Notes: generated from the letters alone by a model not told the origin. 64,000 nt of DNA from COE1 sp910588595 (GCA_948957135.1 CARDBT010000012.1:1-64000), one strand, 5' to 3'; shown: positions 18,044 to 29,000, numbered from the stretch's first letter. Numbers and translations: made by a program.

Positions 18044-19267
18044 CTATTTTTCTGCTTCCTTATTCCAGACAGCCGTGAACACCGCCAGCCCGATCCCGAT
18101 CCCCACAAGGACTGTCGTGAGTCCGCACACGTCAGCCAGAGCGCCCGCAAGCGGAAACACCAGGATCATAGCGATCGAAAAGAACATACTGTTCACAGAG
18201 ATCAGCGTCGCGCGCTGTCCCGACGGGATCAGGCGGTTGAGCTGCTCCGACTGCACGGGATAGAGCACCGAGTTAAAGAAGTTCGCGGCAGCCAGGGCTG
18301 CGACCGACACAATCGTATTGTGAAAGCCGTATGCCAGAAAGGAAGCGGCGATGACAAGGGCACCGATCCCGCCGATCTTTGTGCCGAATCTCGCAAAAAA
18401 CCGCTCGCTCGTGACTGCCCCGGCACAGGAGACACCGCCCACGACCAGCATGATCAGGCTGATCCCGACCTTGTTGTACCCCAGCTCATAAAAATATTGC
18501 TGGCTGTAAAAAAACAGCACGGTCTGCACCGCAAACACTGTGGAATAATAGACGATGATATTCAAAATGCGGCGCTCTGACCGGAGGATCTCAAAGCATG
18601 TCTCAAAATGCACGCTCACCACTTCCCTGACTGACTTGGAACCGCTTTTTGCATCGGTGCAGGGCGCCTCTGTCATCCAAAGGACCGGGACCAGTGCGAG
18701 CGCCGCGATCACCACGCACGCGCTGTAGCACCAGAAATAAGAGAACTCTGCGAGAATGCCGCCCGCGACCGTCGCGATGCCCTGTGACAACTCGATAATC
18801 ATGTTCAGCCTGCCGCACACGCGCATATACTGCCCCTCCTGCCCGGCGTACTTCATGCTGTCAAATACCAGCGCCTCCTCCGACCCGGAATTGAGGTTAT
18901 TCCCCAGCGACTGGATCGCAAACCCCAGCGCGAACAGCCAGAAACTCCTCGAAAAGAGCATGATGACGCACGATACCGCGATGCAGATCTTGCTCAGGAT
19001 CATGCTCTTTTTCCTGCCGATCAGATCCGCCACCGCCCCGGAAGGAATCTCGAACACGATGCTGGTCGCGTGATAGATCCCTTCCACAAGACCGATCTGC
19101 GCCAGATTCAGCCCGCAGTACGCCAGATACAGCACCCATATGGAACTCTGCATATTCAGGTTCGTCACAAATGTGGCGATGTAGTCCAACACGATATTTT
19201 TCCGCAACCTGTCTGTCAACTTGTTCTCTGTCTGATATTTTTTCTGTTTTTTTGTATAACCTGCCAT
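18044..19267 (-). CDS. Major facilitator superfamily transporter
   Basis: A 407-residue membrane protein with about twelve helices and an MFS loop 2-3 motif variant (GAVADLIGRKKSMILSK). A positively charged N-terminus (TKKQKKYQTENKLTDRLRKN) precedes the first helix. Probably a drug or metabolite exporter; substrate unknown. Monocistronic; a short AAATAGA/TCTATTT hairpin overlaps its stop and may terminate it. Confidence 0.88.
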   Translation of the reverse strand: MAGYTKKQKKYQTENKLTDRLRKNIVLDYIATFVTNLNMQSSIWVLYLAYCGLNLAQIGLVEGIYHATSIVFEIPSGAVADLIGRKKSMILSKICIAVSCVIMLFSRSFWLFALGFAIQSLGNNLNSGSEEALVFDSMKYAGQEGQYMRVCGRLNMIIELSQGIATVAGGILAEFSYFWCYSACVVIAALALVPVLWMTEAPCTDAKSGSKSVREVVSVHFETCFEILRSERRILNIIVYYSTVFAVQTVLFFYSQQYFYELGYNKVGISLIMLVVGGVSCAGAVTSERFFARFGTKIGGIGALVIAASFLAYGFHNTIVSVAALAAANFFNSVLYPVQSEQLNRLIPSGQRATLISVNSMFFSIAMILVFPLAGALADVCGLTTVLVGIGIGLAVFTAVWNKEAEK

Positions 19268-19874
19268 CTGTAATCCCTCTTTATCCTAATCATTTTCTTT
19301 CTTATAAGGCATAAAAAATGCTCTAAACGATGCACATCTGCCCTATATGCACCGCACATGGGCATGTGCTGCACGGACTGCGGATCTCTTCCGCTCGCGC
19401 GCACATAATAAAAACAGCCCGACCTGTATCTCACATACATACTGGTCAAACTGTTCTGGGATCACTGCGGTATCTCGCACTTTCTTTTTTGTACGTTTTG
19501 CATTGTTGTATTTTTTATCTCATATGGATCAGCAAAAAACAGCTCACAACTCAACTTTCTGTCTGAGTGAAGCGTTCGTGCGACCCAAGCCGCTCCGTCT
19601 TAGGAATTGTAGGAAAATAAGTGCTCAGATTGCGCAAGATGTGTCACTTATTTTTCTACAGTTCCTTAGCTGATCGGCAAAATACAATCGCAATACCGAA
19701 AAAAGGGCGCAGTAATCCCGTAAACGTGATCTTTGCACGTTTTTGACATGGAACTGCTGCTGCAAACAGGTACGTAGCCCAATCCGTCCATACTGCACCC
19801 TCCCTTCAAAATTTGTTTTAATTTATTTTAATTCATTTTAATTTATCATTATTTTACCACAATCTCGTCATCTG
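19268..19874. other. Intergenic region with one foldback repeat and an AT-rich tract
   Basis: A 607-bp gap between the MFS gene and the DUF4179 gene. I see no convincing gene. It holds the foldback repeat at 19599-19669 and, around 19806-19850, three imperfect copies of TTTTAATTTATT-like sequence on an AT-rich background, which may be a curved or promoter-proximal region. Confidence 0.5.
19599..19669. repeat. Foldback element (AGGAAYTGT/ACAGTTCCT family), 71 bp
   Basis: The arms CTTAGGAATTGTAGGAAAAT and its near-complement at 19650-19669 form a long imperfect stem (about 25 bp each side). The outer ends match those of the elements at 21656, 46987 and 49507. There is no coding capacity. MITE-like element or transcribed structural repeat. 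Confidence 0.7.
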
Positions 19875-20960
19875 TCAATCCCCCTCCACGCGGAATGTGA
19901 CATGCCATGGTCCCTCCACAAAGTCACCCGAGTAGTGAAAAATACCGTACATGGAATAGTCTGCGATGTCTGTGATATCCTCCAGAAACCAGTACTCATA
20001 CATCTGGTATCTGGTATCGCCGACCATCTCATCCCAGCTCACGCTGCGATCCTCGTACCGCTCGTTTCCGTCCCGATCCCGCAGAAACAACTCCACATGC
20101 CGGTCCGACTCCAGGTTGTCCCCCATGCATATTTGCACGCGCAGCGCGCCATCCATGTACGCGATGCCCGTCACGGTAAAATCGTCAGCCGCGCAGTCCG
20201 AAACGCTCATCAAATCCAGCACGTTCGCTCCTGATCTGGGATCCTCCTGCGTCCCCGGGATCTCCTTCAGGGAATCCGGCAGCTTCTCCTCCTCCAGGAG
20301 AAGGAGACCGCCGCCACCGCTCAGCATCACTACTTTTGTCTTTGCCTCGCGGACGATCCCTGACAGGTCAACGTCCTTCGTCTCCTCGTATTTATTGCAC
20401 AGGACAGAATTCACCCGGAACTGGAGCTTATCCGACTGAAACGCGCTGTCCGCCTGGACCATCACCTGAAAATACGCCTTGTCCTCCGCCTCCTCGTATG
20501 TCAGGAAACGGCAGCCCCCGATCACGCTGTCATTTGTATAATCGGACAGCCCATAACTGTCATACAGATCCATCACGCCGTGCACCAGATCCTGCCCGCT
20601 TCCCTCCGCATCCCGCAGTGACAGGATAATGTCCGCCTCATTTCCCTCTATATCGATGGCTTCCACCTGCATCGTGATCCCCTTGCTGGTGCAGCTCTTC
20701 TCGATCGGCACAAGACGGTCCGCGATCGCAGGAGAAATGAACTCCACGATCTGATAAAAAGCCGGAATGTGTGCCGCACAGACCGGCACTGCCATCACGA
20801 GACACAGCACCGCCGCAGCCGCAGCAAGTGACGACCGGACGGCAAATCGGTGCCTGACAGATGCCCTGCCTCCCGCCCTTGCCTTACTGATCGTATCAGC
20901 CACAAGCTCCGGTGGCGGTGTGATCTTGTCGTACGCATTTTTATATATCTCTCTGAACAT
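19875..20960 (-). CDS. DUF4179-type membrane protein, likely anti-sigma factor
   Basis: A 361-residue single-pass protein: cytoplasmic N-terminus (about 45 residues, including ITPPPELVADTISKAR), one membrane helix (about 48-68), then a large extracytoplasmic beta-rich domain. This is the layout of DUF4179 proteins that sit downstream of SigY/SigV-like ECF factors and probably hold them inactive. The gene overlaps the sigma-factor gene by 20 bp, which fits such a pair. The anti-sigma function is inferred from context. Confidence 0.8.
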   Translation of the reverse strand: MFREIYKNAYDKITPPPELVADTISKARAGGRASVRHRFAVRSSLAAAAAVLCLVMAVPVCAAHIPAFYQIVEFISPAIADRLVPIEKSCTSKGITMQVEAIDIEGNEADIILSLRDAEGSGQDLVHGVMDLYDSYGLSDYTNDSVIGGCRFLTYEEAEDKAYFQVMVQADSAFQSDKLQFRVNSVLCNKYEETKDVDLSGIVREAKTKVVMLSGGGGLLLLEEEKLPDSLKEIPGTQEDPRSGANVLDLMSVSDCAADDFTVTGIAYMDGALRVQICMGDNLESDRHVELFLRDRDGNERYEDRSVSWDEMVGDTRYQMYEYWFLEDITDIADYSMYGIFHYSGDFVEGPWHVTFRVEGD

Positions 20961-21480
20961 GAAAATCCCCTCCTTCTTCCTTCAACAGGCTCTTCAACGC
21001 CCTCCTCGCCCTCGTCAGACGCGTCCTCACGGTAGACTCCTTTGAATCCGTGATCCTCCCGATCTCCTCGACAGACAGCTCCTCGTAATAAAACAGATGA
21101 ATGACTGCGCGGTACTTCTCCGGCAGCCGCCTGACTGTCTCGATCAAGAGCTGGTCCCCGTCCGATGTCTCACGGAATACGTCCGCCTCCGATGCCTCCC
21201 TCTCCAGCACGCCGCTCTCCAACGCACGCCTTCTCTGCATCCACGGCGACCGCCAGAAATTCTTGCAGCAGTTGATCGTCACCCGCATGAACCACGCCTT
21301 CTCATGTTCCGCACTGTCAAATGCAGGCGTTTTGCGCACATAGCGCAGAAATACCTCCTGGTAAATGTCATCCGCGTCAGCCCGCGTCCTGACAAGAGCG
21401 TAAGCCAGCCTGTACACGGTCTCCGAGTTCCTCCTGATGATCTCCTCATAAAGGGACGCCGTATTTTTATCTCTATGCAT
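20941..21480 (-). CDS. ECF-type RNA polymerase sigma factor
   Basis: A 179-residue ECF sigma factor. Region 2 includes YRLAYALVRTRADADDIYQEVFLRY, and region 4 includes EKYRAVIHLFYYEELSVEEIGRITDSKESTVRTRL. The ATG at 21480 is 11 nt from a GAAAGGGGG ribosome site; the ATG at 21489 is only 2 nt from it, so the shorter form is preferred. It overlaps the DUF4179 gene, its probable anti-sigma partner. This is the second ECF unit in the window. Confidence 0.88.
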   Translation of the reverse strand: MHRDKNTASLYEEIIRRNSETVYRLAYALVRTRADADDIYQEVFLRYVRKTPAFDSAEHEKAWFMRVTINCCKNFWRSPWMQRRRALESGVLEREASEADVFRETSDGDQLLIETVRRLPEKYRAVIHLFYYEELSVEEIGRITDSKESTVRTRLTRARRALKSLLKEEGGDFHVQRDI

Positions 21481-21655
21481 AGATTTCATTTCCCCCTTTC
21501 ACTATAAATACAATATATTCCCGCAAAAAGCTACACGGATCCCTCAAAATATGTTACAATTTTTTTATTGCACTGTACTCTGCACCAGTTACAACTTTTT
21601 AAAATCTACACGGCTTGCTGTTTAAAATATAATCTACATACACTCTATTGCCCGT

Positions 21656-21836
21656 AAGGAACTATTCAGAAATTACTTGTGACAAGAACACCGCATAAAT
21701 GTCCAGCTGCAAAGAAGAAAATCGCAGGCATAGGAGGCAAAGGCATAAAGGGCAATGCCTTAATGTCAAGATTTTCTGATGCCGCAGATGGACATTTAGG
21801 CAAGTTATTGTCATGAGTAATTTCTGAACAGTTCCT
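21656..21836. repeat. Foldback element, 181 bp, with long imperfect stem
   Basis: The outer arms AAGGAACTATTCAGAAATTACT and AGTAATTTCTGAACAGTTCCT are near-complements, and complementarity continues inward (ATAAATGTCCAGCTGC with GCAGATGGACATTTA; AGAAAATC with GATTTTCT). Almost the whole element can fold into one hairpin. It sits between the ECF sigma gene and the cysteine-rich unknown, ending 29 bp before the latter's start codon. It may influence that gene's expression. Confidence 0.75.
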
Positions 21837-21865
21837 GAAAAAGAGGAAATTGATGGGGAACACAC

Positions 21866-23095
21866 ATGAAAACAGAATGTATCTACGTTGATGAAAACCG
21901 CCGGGAGCGGATCCTGTACATTGACGAGCTCGTCACGATCGAGTACGACCATGATGAAATACACTATATGAACAACGACTCGCGCCTGTTTCGCGAGGTC
22001 CGCAGGGCAAGCCGCGAGCGGCGGCTGTTCTGCACCTGCGGCTGCCGGAGCAATCTGCAGCTCGTCGCGGGGGACAGATCCATCACCACACGAAGGTTTT
22101 TCAGGAACTATACGGACTTTGCAAACGCAAACTGCTGCTACGATGAGAGTCCTCTGACCCAGCGGTCAAAGATCCTGCTGCGCGCATGGCTGAACCGTAC
22201 CCTGCGCAGGGATCTGTTGAGCGATATCCCGATCGCGGAGATCGACAAGGGAAACCGCAGATACGAGCTGACCTACTACGCGCAGGAATGCGACTTTGGG
22301 CTGGTCTACGCAAACGAGGCAAAAAATATCCCTTTTGAAAAGATACAGGAGTTGGACGAGTACCGGGAAATGCACCTCCTCTATATCTCGGATATCCACA
22401 ACCTGCTCCAGGGCGGCCAGCTCCCCGTACACCAGATCGACATGCAGGACAAGCAGGGGTACTGTCTGTTCTTAAAGATCGCCGATCCCGAGAAGGAGAC
22501 GTACCCGCTCTCCGATGCCACGCTGGTATGCACGTACTATATCCGGGAATATATAGATCACGGCATCTGGATCGGACTGCCCGTTCTCGAGAACGGCATC
22601 ACCGCATTTTCCATATCCCCGCAGGGCGCGCTCTGCTACAAGGACGAACCTGTAAACACCTTTACGGCTGCCGTAAAAGAACAGTATGTCACCCGGCTCC
22701 GTGCGCGTTTACAGCAGGAAACCCTGCACGAGACCGCAAACTCCGCCGCCGTCTCCCCGCCAGGTCAGTCCGGGTACAATGACGCTGCCGGATCGCACCG
22801 CACAGACTCCGCTGCAGAACAGCCAGCCGCTGACTGCCGCGGCCGGAATGCATTAAAATCGACGGTCAAGCGCATCATCGAAAAAAGACTTGAAAAATAC
22901 AGCGATATCGTATTTGAGGTCGATACCGGCTGGCTCGAGGAGACTATGATCGACAACAACCGCTGTATCGTCCTTGATCTGGACGGCATCGATGCCCAAA
23001 ATGCCGGGATCTTGTCGCAGATGCAGCTCTACACCGGCGCCCGCAAATCCATCACACGGATCGGGCAGCGGATCATATTTGCCGGATATGACTGA
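21866..23095 (+). CDS. Unknown cysteine-rich protein (CoiA-like N-terminal module, tentative)
   Basis: A 409-residue soluble protein that I cannot assign. The N-terminal part has a possible zinc site, LFCTCGCRSNLQLVAG with a further CC about 40 residues later and a following helix PLTQRSKILLRAWL. The spacing is reminiscent of the zinc ribbon of CoiA-type competence proteins, but the usual His residues are not obvious. The middle part is mixed alpha/beta, then a low-complexity Ala/Ser linker (about 285-325), then a C-terminal domain (about 330-409). The start follows GGGGA at 7 nt. It stands alone after a foldback element and before a strong terminator. Confidence 0.65.
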   Translation: MKTECIYVDENRRERILYIDELVTIEYDHDEIHYMNNDSRLFREVRRASRERRLFCTCGCRSNLQLVAGDRSITTRRFFRNYTDFANANCCYDESPLTQRSKILLRAWLNRTLRRDLLSDIPIAEIDKGNRRYELTYYAQECDFGLVYANEAKNIPFEKIQELDEYREMHLLYISDIHNLLQGGQLPVHQIDMQDKQGYCLFLKIADPEKETYPLSDATLVCTYYIREYIDHGIWIGLPVLENGITAFSISPQGALCYKDEPVNTFTAAVKEQYVTRLRARLQQETLHETANSAAVSPPGQSGYNDAAGSHRTDSAAEQPAADCRGRNALKSTVKRIIEKRLEKYSDIVFEVDTGWLEETMIDNNRCIVLDLDGIDAQNAGILSQMQLYTGARKSITRIGQRIIFAGYD

Positions 23096-23251
23096 GGAGA
23101 TCCTGTCACTGACAGTTTTCAGACAGTCCCCATCCGGACAGAAATTAGAATCGTGAACTGCCTGCTTCGCACCATTGTGTCGTCGAAATTTTGTCTGGAA
23201 CAGACACGATCCATGCAGTCCACAACGCTAATACTGTCGAGTACTATCAAA

Positions 23252-23299
23252 AAATGATTGTATAAAAGCAGCTCGCAAGCGTCTTTTATACAATCATTT
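23252..23299. terminator. Strong hairpin terminator between convergent genes
   Basis: A perfect 17-bp stem (AAATGATTGTATAAAAG and complement) with a 14-nt loop, followed by a T-rich stretch. It lies between the unknown gene at 21866 and the convergent BspA-like gene, and can serve both. Confidence 0.85.
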
Positions 23300-23337
23300 C
23301 GTCTTTTATTACAAATCTCCAGTTTTCGTAAAAGTCT

Positions 23338-25971
23338 CTATTTGTAGACCAGCGCGTACGCGTGGAACTTATCCGTCTCGATCGTGATCGTCTTTGGATC
23401 GCTGTCCAGATCCTCATAGACAATCGGGAGACCGCCCTTGGTGACGCAGATCATCTTATACTCCCTGTCTTTTTTGTAAATAGCGGATGGGATCTTTATC
23501 GTAATCTGTACTTTCTGATCTGTGCTGTAGGTGGTATCAGAGATCGCGTATATGTTATACGTCCTCCCTATCGTGTAATCTTCAAGAACTGCCTCAAAGG
23601 CTTGAAAACACATAGGTCCCTGCATAGCATTCTCCACATCGACCTGATAGACATTCTCCTCTGGCAGAGTATACTGAACAACTTCTTTCCCGACACAGGC
23701 ATACCGCTTGATCTCATCGGGTGTAGTCGGCTTCCATGTTTCCACAGCCGCCTTTACATCCGAACTATTATCATCGGAGCTGCTGTCATTTGGTTTGTTT
23801 TCACCTGGTTTATCCTCTCCCGGTTTGCTTTCATCTGACGAATCTCCCGGTTTGTTCTCATTCGAAGGACCTCCCGGTTTGTTCTCATCCGAAGGACCTC
23901 CTGGTTTGTTCTCATCCGAAGGACCTCCCGGTTTGTTCTCAGAACCGTCGCCAGTGTTGTTATCATTGTCGTCTTCCTCACCGGGATCAGGATCCGTGGT
24001 CGGAACATAGTTATAATGTATTGTCGCATTTGACACTACCGATACTGTACTATCACCCTGCAGGTTTATTCTTTTCCACTGCGCTTCATCACCAGTAAAA
24101 TATATGTTTTTCAGAGGACATGCTGAAAACGCACCGATTGCTATCGTCGTTACACTGTCCGGGATCACGATAGCGGACATAGCGGAACAGGAAGCAAATG
24201 CTGACATTCCGATACTTTCTGCCCCCTTTGGAATTTCCACTCTGGCAAGCAGCAGGCAGTTCTGGAACATTCCATCGGCAATACGGTCTACACTTGAGGG
24301 CAGCTTTACACTCATCAGCTTGTGGCATCGTGCAAACATATTGTCCCCCATACTTACCTGTTTACTACCAGGTGCAAACGTCGCAGATGTCATTTCAAAA
24401 CAGTCAAAAAACGCGCCTGCCCCTACCTCCCCTACGCTGGCAGGCAAAGAGATGGAAGCAAGACTTGTACAAGCTCGGAACGCATTTTGACCGATTGATT
24501 CCACCCCGTTGGAAATAGTCACTGTTCCCAGACTTTGACATTGCTGGAACGCACTGTCACTGATGGTCTTTACACTGGACGGAATCTTCACGGATATGAT
24601 ATCGGACTCACGAAAAGCACTGTTTCCAATGTTCTGCACACTTGAGGGAATCTCTACACTCAGAAGCTCGCACTTCCAAAAAGCGCAGGAACCGATACTG
24701 GTAACGCCATTTTGGATCACGACCTTGTGGATCCTTTTCCCGCTCCACGGCTGATCTCCTACACTACTGTAGTCCGGCATAGCTCCGTTACCCGAGATTG
24801 TCAGTGTCCCTGCATTTGTCAGCTTCCAGGAAAGCCCTCCCTCAAGCGTGCCTTGACCAACTATTTTGTTTGCCTCCGGATCATCCGGCACAATATACCC
24901 CTCAGGGTAGCGAGTAATGTAATGACTGGTGTCCTTCATCACTTCATCCTTAGAGATCTTCCGTTCCCAATGGACAGTTCCATTGTAGTTTCCTTCAGCA
25001 ACCACCACACCTGCATCGCTCACTTCAAGCACGATCACGGTATGGGCATCTCCTCTTACCCGCAGGATGTCACCCACTTTTATATCCTCAAATGTGAACG
25101 CACCCTGAGCGTACTTCCTTGCTTTCAGTTCTCCAAATGACGCATCGCTGAGCGTAAAGGCGAAAGCTACACACCCTACAGCACTGATGTTCACCCCGTC
25201 AAGGGTTCCACCATGCCACTGATAAAGATTAGCGTCTGAATACGGAACATCGTTTGTCCACTCTCTTCCCTCCTTGTAGTCCTCCCACCCCTTCAGCGCG
25301 ATCATTGCATCATAAACTTTCGCCGGAGTAAGGGTATCAATATCAACGTCTGGTATGTCCGGTTTTGCCACAGATCTTCCCTTGCGGACAGTGTCCGATT
25401 CATCACTTATCTCTGTTTCTTCCAGCTGCTCTGCGATTACTTCCATATCAGTCTTCCCCGGCTGCTCTGTGGTCTCCTCCGCATCTGTTTCCTCCGGCTG
25501 CCCTGTCGTCTCCTCTGTATCGTTCTCCCCTGGCTGCCCTGTCGTCTCTCCCTTTCCGGCTTCCTCACTGCTTTCCGGTTCCTCTGTGCTCTCTTCCGTT
25601 CCGCTATCCTCACTGCCTTCCGGTTCCTCTGTGCTCTCTTCCGTTCCGGTTTCCTCACTGCCTTCCGGTTCCTCTGTGCCCTCTTCCGTTCCGGTTTCCT
25701 CACTGCCTTCCGGCTGCTGTGTCGTCTCTCCTGTTCCGGCTTCCTCACCGCTTTCCGGTTCCTTTGTGCTCTCCCCCGTTCCGGCTTCCTCTGTCTGCCC
25801 TGGGTTTTTCTGCGGAGTAGAATCCACTTCATCACCGGTTTCCGATCCCTCTGCAGATCCTTCCGTATGAACTTCCTGCTGCGAAGTGTTTTCCTGCCCT
25901 GCATAAACCACTGACTGGGAAGAAATGCATAAACACATCGCTAAAATTACTGCAACAATACGTCGTTTCAA
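23338..25971 (-). CDS. Secreted BspA-type leucine-rich repeat protein with CHAP-like domain
   Basis: An 877-residue exported protein. Order: signal peptide (about 1-25, ending VVYAG), an acidic low-complexity region of imperfect EEPEGSEETGTEE-type repeats (about 30-185), a CHAP/NlpC-like domain (about 205-345; candidate Cys in SAVGCVAFAF, His in GDAHTVIVLE), a BspA-like LRR_5 region (about 355-640), a Pro-Gly spacer with NKPGGPSDE repeats (about 650-710) and a C-terminal beta domain. No LPxTG anchor is present. It probably acts at the cell surface in adhesion or wall turnover. Translation starts at TTG 25971, supported by AAGGAGG 7 nt upstream. Two stretches of DNA tandem repeats encode the low-complexity regions and could vary in copy number. 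Confidence 0.85.
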   Translation of the reverse strand: MKRRIVAVILAMCLCISSQSVVYAGQENTSQQEVHTEGSAEGSETGDEVDSTPQKNPGQTEEAGTGESTKEPESGEEAGTGETTQQPEGSEETGTEEGTEEPEGSEETGTEESTEEPEGSEDSGTEESTEEPESSEEAGKGETTGQPGENDTEETTGQPEETDAEETTEQPGKTDMEVIAEQLEETEISDESDTVRKGRSVAKPDIPDVDIDTLTPAKVYDAMIALKGWEDYKEGREWTNDVPYSDANLYQWHGGTLDGVNISAVGCVAFAFTLSDASFGELKARKYAQGAFTFEDIKVGDILRVRGDAHTVIVLEVSDAGVVVAEGNYNGTVHWERKISKDEVMKDTSHYITRYPEGYIVPDDPEANKIVGQGTLEGGLSWKLTNAGTLTISGNGAMPDYSSVGDQPWSGKRIHKVVIQNGVTSIGSCAFWKCELLSVEIPSSVQNIGNSAFRESDIISVKIPSSVKTISDSAFQQCQSLGTVTISNGVESIGQNAFRACTSLASISLPASVGEVGAGAFFDCFEMTSATFAPGSKQVSMGDNMFARCHKLMSVKLPSSVDRIADGMFQNCLLLARVEIPKGAESIGMSAFASCSAMSAIVIPDSVTTIAIGAFSACPLKNIYFTGDEAQWKRINLQGDSTVSVVSNATIHYNYVPTTDPDPGEEDDNDNNTGDGSENKPGGPSDENKPGGPSDENKPGGPSNENKPGDSSDESKPGEDKPGENKPNDSSSDDNSSDVKAAVETWKPTTPDEIKRYACVGKEVVQYTLPEENVYQVDVENAMQGPMCFQAFEAVLEDYTIGRTYNIYAISDTTYSTDQKVQITIKIPSAIYKKDREYKMICVTKGGLPIVYEDLDSDPKTITIETDKFHAYALVYK

Positions 25972-26099
25972 TTTTTAACCTCCTTCTTTCATTTTATGAG
26001 TGTAATTCATGTCTATGATTATACCACTTTTACAATCCAATATCTACCATTATAAATTCAAATATTTCCCGGAAATTATCTTCTTCGGATCCCGCTCGT

Positions 26100-29000
26100 C
26101 TACTCCACCGCCACACTGCTGTTCACACCGTCCCTTCCGCGGCTCTTGGTGACGATGATCTTGCGGTCGATCTGCTCCTTGAGTTCGGAGACATGGGAGA
26201 TCACGCCGACTAAGCGGCTGCCCTCAGTCAGCTGCACCAGCGCCTTCATCGCATGCCCGAGCGCCTCCTCGTCAAGCGATCCAAAGCCCTCATCCACAAA
26301 CATGGAATCCATCTGGATCCCGCCGGCATAAGATTGGATCTCATCCGACAGCCCCAGGGCGAGCGAGAGCGACGCCTCGAAAGTCTCACCGCCCGACAGT
26401 GTCTTCACACTGCGCTCGGTCGCATTGTAATGATCGATCACACAGAGCTCCAAACCAGCCTTTTCCCTGCGGTTTTCACTGTCCACCTCGCGCTTGAGCT
26501 CATACTGCCCGCTGCTCATTGTCATCAGCCGCAGGTTTGCCCGCCGCAGAATGCGGTCAAAATATGTCATCTGTATATAGGTCTCGAGCTCCACCTTCTG
26601 CTTGCCGCTCAAAGTGCCGTTTGCCGTGTCAGACAACGCCTTCATCCAGATATATTTCTTTTCGACCGCCAGGATATCCTCCTGCTTTGCCGTCACCTTC
26701 TCAAAAATATCGCGGTTGGCAGAAACAGCATTTTTCCGCCGGTCACGCTGTTCGTTCCGCTCCCTTTTGTCCTGCTGCCATTTCTCCCGCCGCGCAAGCA
26801 CATCCTCCTCCTGTTGACCCGCCGCATCCCCGGCAGCGTCAATCTGCTTTTTCAGCGTCTCAACCGCCGCCGTCAGATGCCCGCTGCGGTCTCTGCACAC
26901 CTCATACTGTTCCCTTGCTGTCTGTAGGGCTGTTTCCAGCGCCTGCACACGTTCGATCAATGACTGGATCCGCTGCTCGACTGCCTCCTTTGACTCTGTT
27001 CCAAGCTGTTCCTGCAGGCTGGCGATCTCCCTTGTCCTGGCATCGCCCTCCGCTTTCTGCTTTGTCAGGAAAACCTCCGCTTTCTGCATATCATGAACAA
27101 GTGTTTTTATTTCATTTTCCGTCTGTGGGATCTTCTGTTCCAGATGCTCTTTTGCCAGAAGCTTCTCCCTGTTCTGAACCAGCTCTTCTGAAAGCGTACA
27201 CAGCTGATCTTCCAGCTGCTGCGCGATGCGGCTTGCCGTATCGCGCAGTGTCTCCTCCGGCATCTCTGAAGATTGCAGATCCGTGCCGCCTAGCTGCGGA
27301 TCCTGCTCGCAGAGGCACGCAAAAAGCTGCCCTGCCTTCTCGCTCCTCAGACTTTTGATTCCCTCCAGCTCCTTCTCCAACCGGTCGATCCCTGCGCTGC
27401 CTGTCGACAATAACTGCTCTGTCTGTCTGTGCTCCGTCTCGAGCTGTCTGCGGGATTCGATCGACTTTCTCAGTGCTCCGGCACCTTTGGACAGCTTTAT
27501 CCCACAGTCTCTTATTGCGGAAAGCATGGACTCCAGCGTCTGATGTTTCGTTTCTTCTGACTTTGCTTCCTTCGTATATTCTGCCTGCAGCTCCTTGATC
27601 TGCCCAATGTGGCATTGTACTTCCCCGCACAGTTTTTTGGCTTTCTCCAGCTCACTTGATATCTGTCTCAGCAGTGTCTGATCCTGACCAGTACACTCTG
27701 CCTGCTGTGTTACCTGTGCGCTGATCTGTTCCTGCAGCTGCTTCCTCTCCTCCTCACAGCGCTCTGCCTCACTGCCGAGCTGTTCCTGTCTCTTTTTGTC
27801 TGCAGCTGCCTGTCTTAACTGTGCCTCACACTCTCCCAGTCTTCCTTGCAGATATTCTCTCATCGCCTTTTCTTCCCCGCCCACGGTGTCAGGGAATTGC
27901 AGCTCTGTGAGCATCTTCTCCCACTGGCAGTGTTTCTCGTCCAGCTTGCCCTGCGATGCCGCATACGCTTGATTTTCCTGTTGCAGCTGTGCATTTAACT
28001 GCTTCTGTGTGGATTCTCCCTCCTGGATCAGTTTGTCCAGCTCCTCCTTTCGGGTCTGGTCCTTTTCTGTATTTATCACAGCTGTCGCAAGTTCCTTTTG
28101 CTTTTCTCCAAACTGACGTTCTTTCTCTGAAAGCTTTTCCTGCAGTTTGCATATATTGATACCACTGTTTTCTTCTGACGCCGCTTTTGTCCCATCCCCC
28201 CGGACAGTCCCATCATCACTCTCCAAGCATGGTGAGCTCAGCGCATACGATTCGCCCAAAACACGTTCCGCCAGCGCTAAGACCGCCTCTTTCTGCTCTG
28301 CCAACCGCGTTTTTAAATGTCCTGCCGAAACACTCAGCCCCTCCGCTTTCTTCTCCGCCTCGGTGAGCTGTGCTTTCTTCCGATCGACTTGCGCCTTCTC
28401 CGGCGCAGCTTGAGGCATCTGCGCCAAATCTGGGTGATGCGTATTGCCGCAGACAGGACAGCGTGCTCCCTCTTTTAATGCGCGCGCAAGCATTCCGGCC
28501 TGCGCGTCCAGAAAGCGCTGCTCCATATCCCTGTAATCTGCGCTGATCCGCTCCTTCTCATCCGATGCCTGGCGGTACGCATCCTGTGTTGTGCGCAGTT
28601 CACTATCTTGTTGTTTCAAAAGCCGGATCTCATCTGACAGTTTCGCACAATCCTGTTTCTGCTTATCCAGATCAGCCTGTTCCTGTCCGAGCTTCAGCCT
28701 GCGGGTATCCGCATCTTTGACACGCTCCCACGCATCCCGCCAGAGTATTTGCTGCTTCTGATGCGCCTGTTCCCGCTCCTGTGCTTTCTGATACGCTGCT
28801 TTACATTCTGCCGCCGCCCGTTCAAGTGCACGCAGACTGTCCCTCTGCCCCTCAAATACGGCGAGCTGCTCCCTTGCCAGATCGGTCTCATGCTGCCACT
28901 TTAGCTGCGTCTCCCCTGCATTTTTCAGATGCGCAAGCGCATCCATTCGCTGCGTCTGCACCTCACAGAGTGACTCTTCCTCCCTCTGCAGTCTCTCGAT

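Noticed and set aside
19330..19673. Small plus-strand ORFs in the gap after the MFS gene
   Set aside because: No ribosome sites, unrelated overlapping frames, and part of the stretch is the foldback element.
23860..23945. Regular 30-bp repeats that could be taken for a CRISPR array
   Set aside because: The units are contiguous, have no spacers, and encode the NKPGGPSDE repeat of the BspA-like protein in frame.
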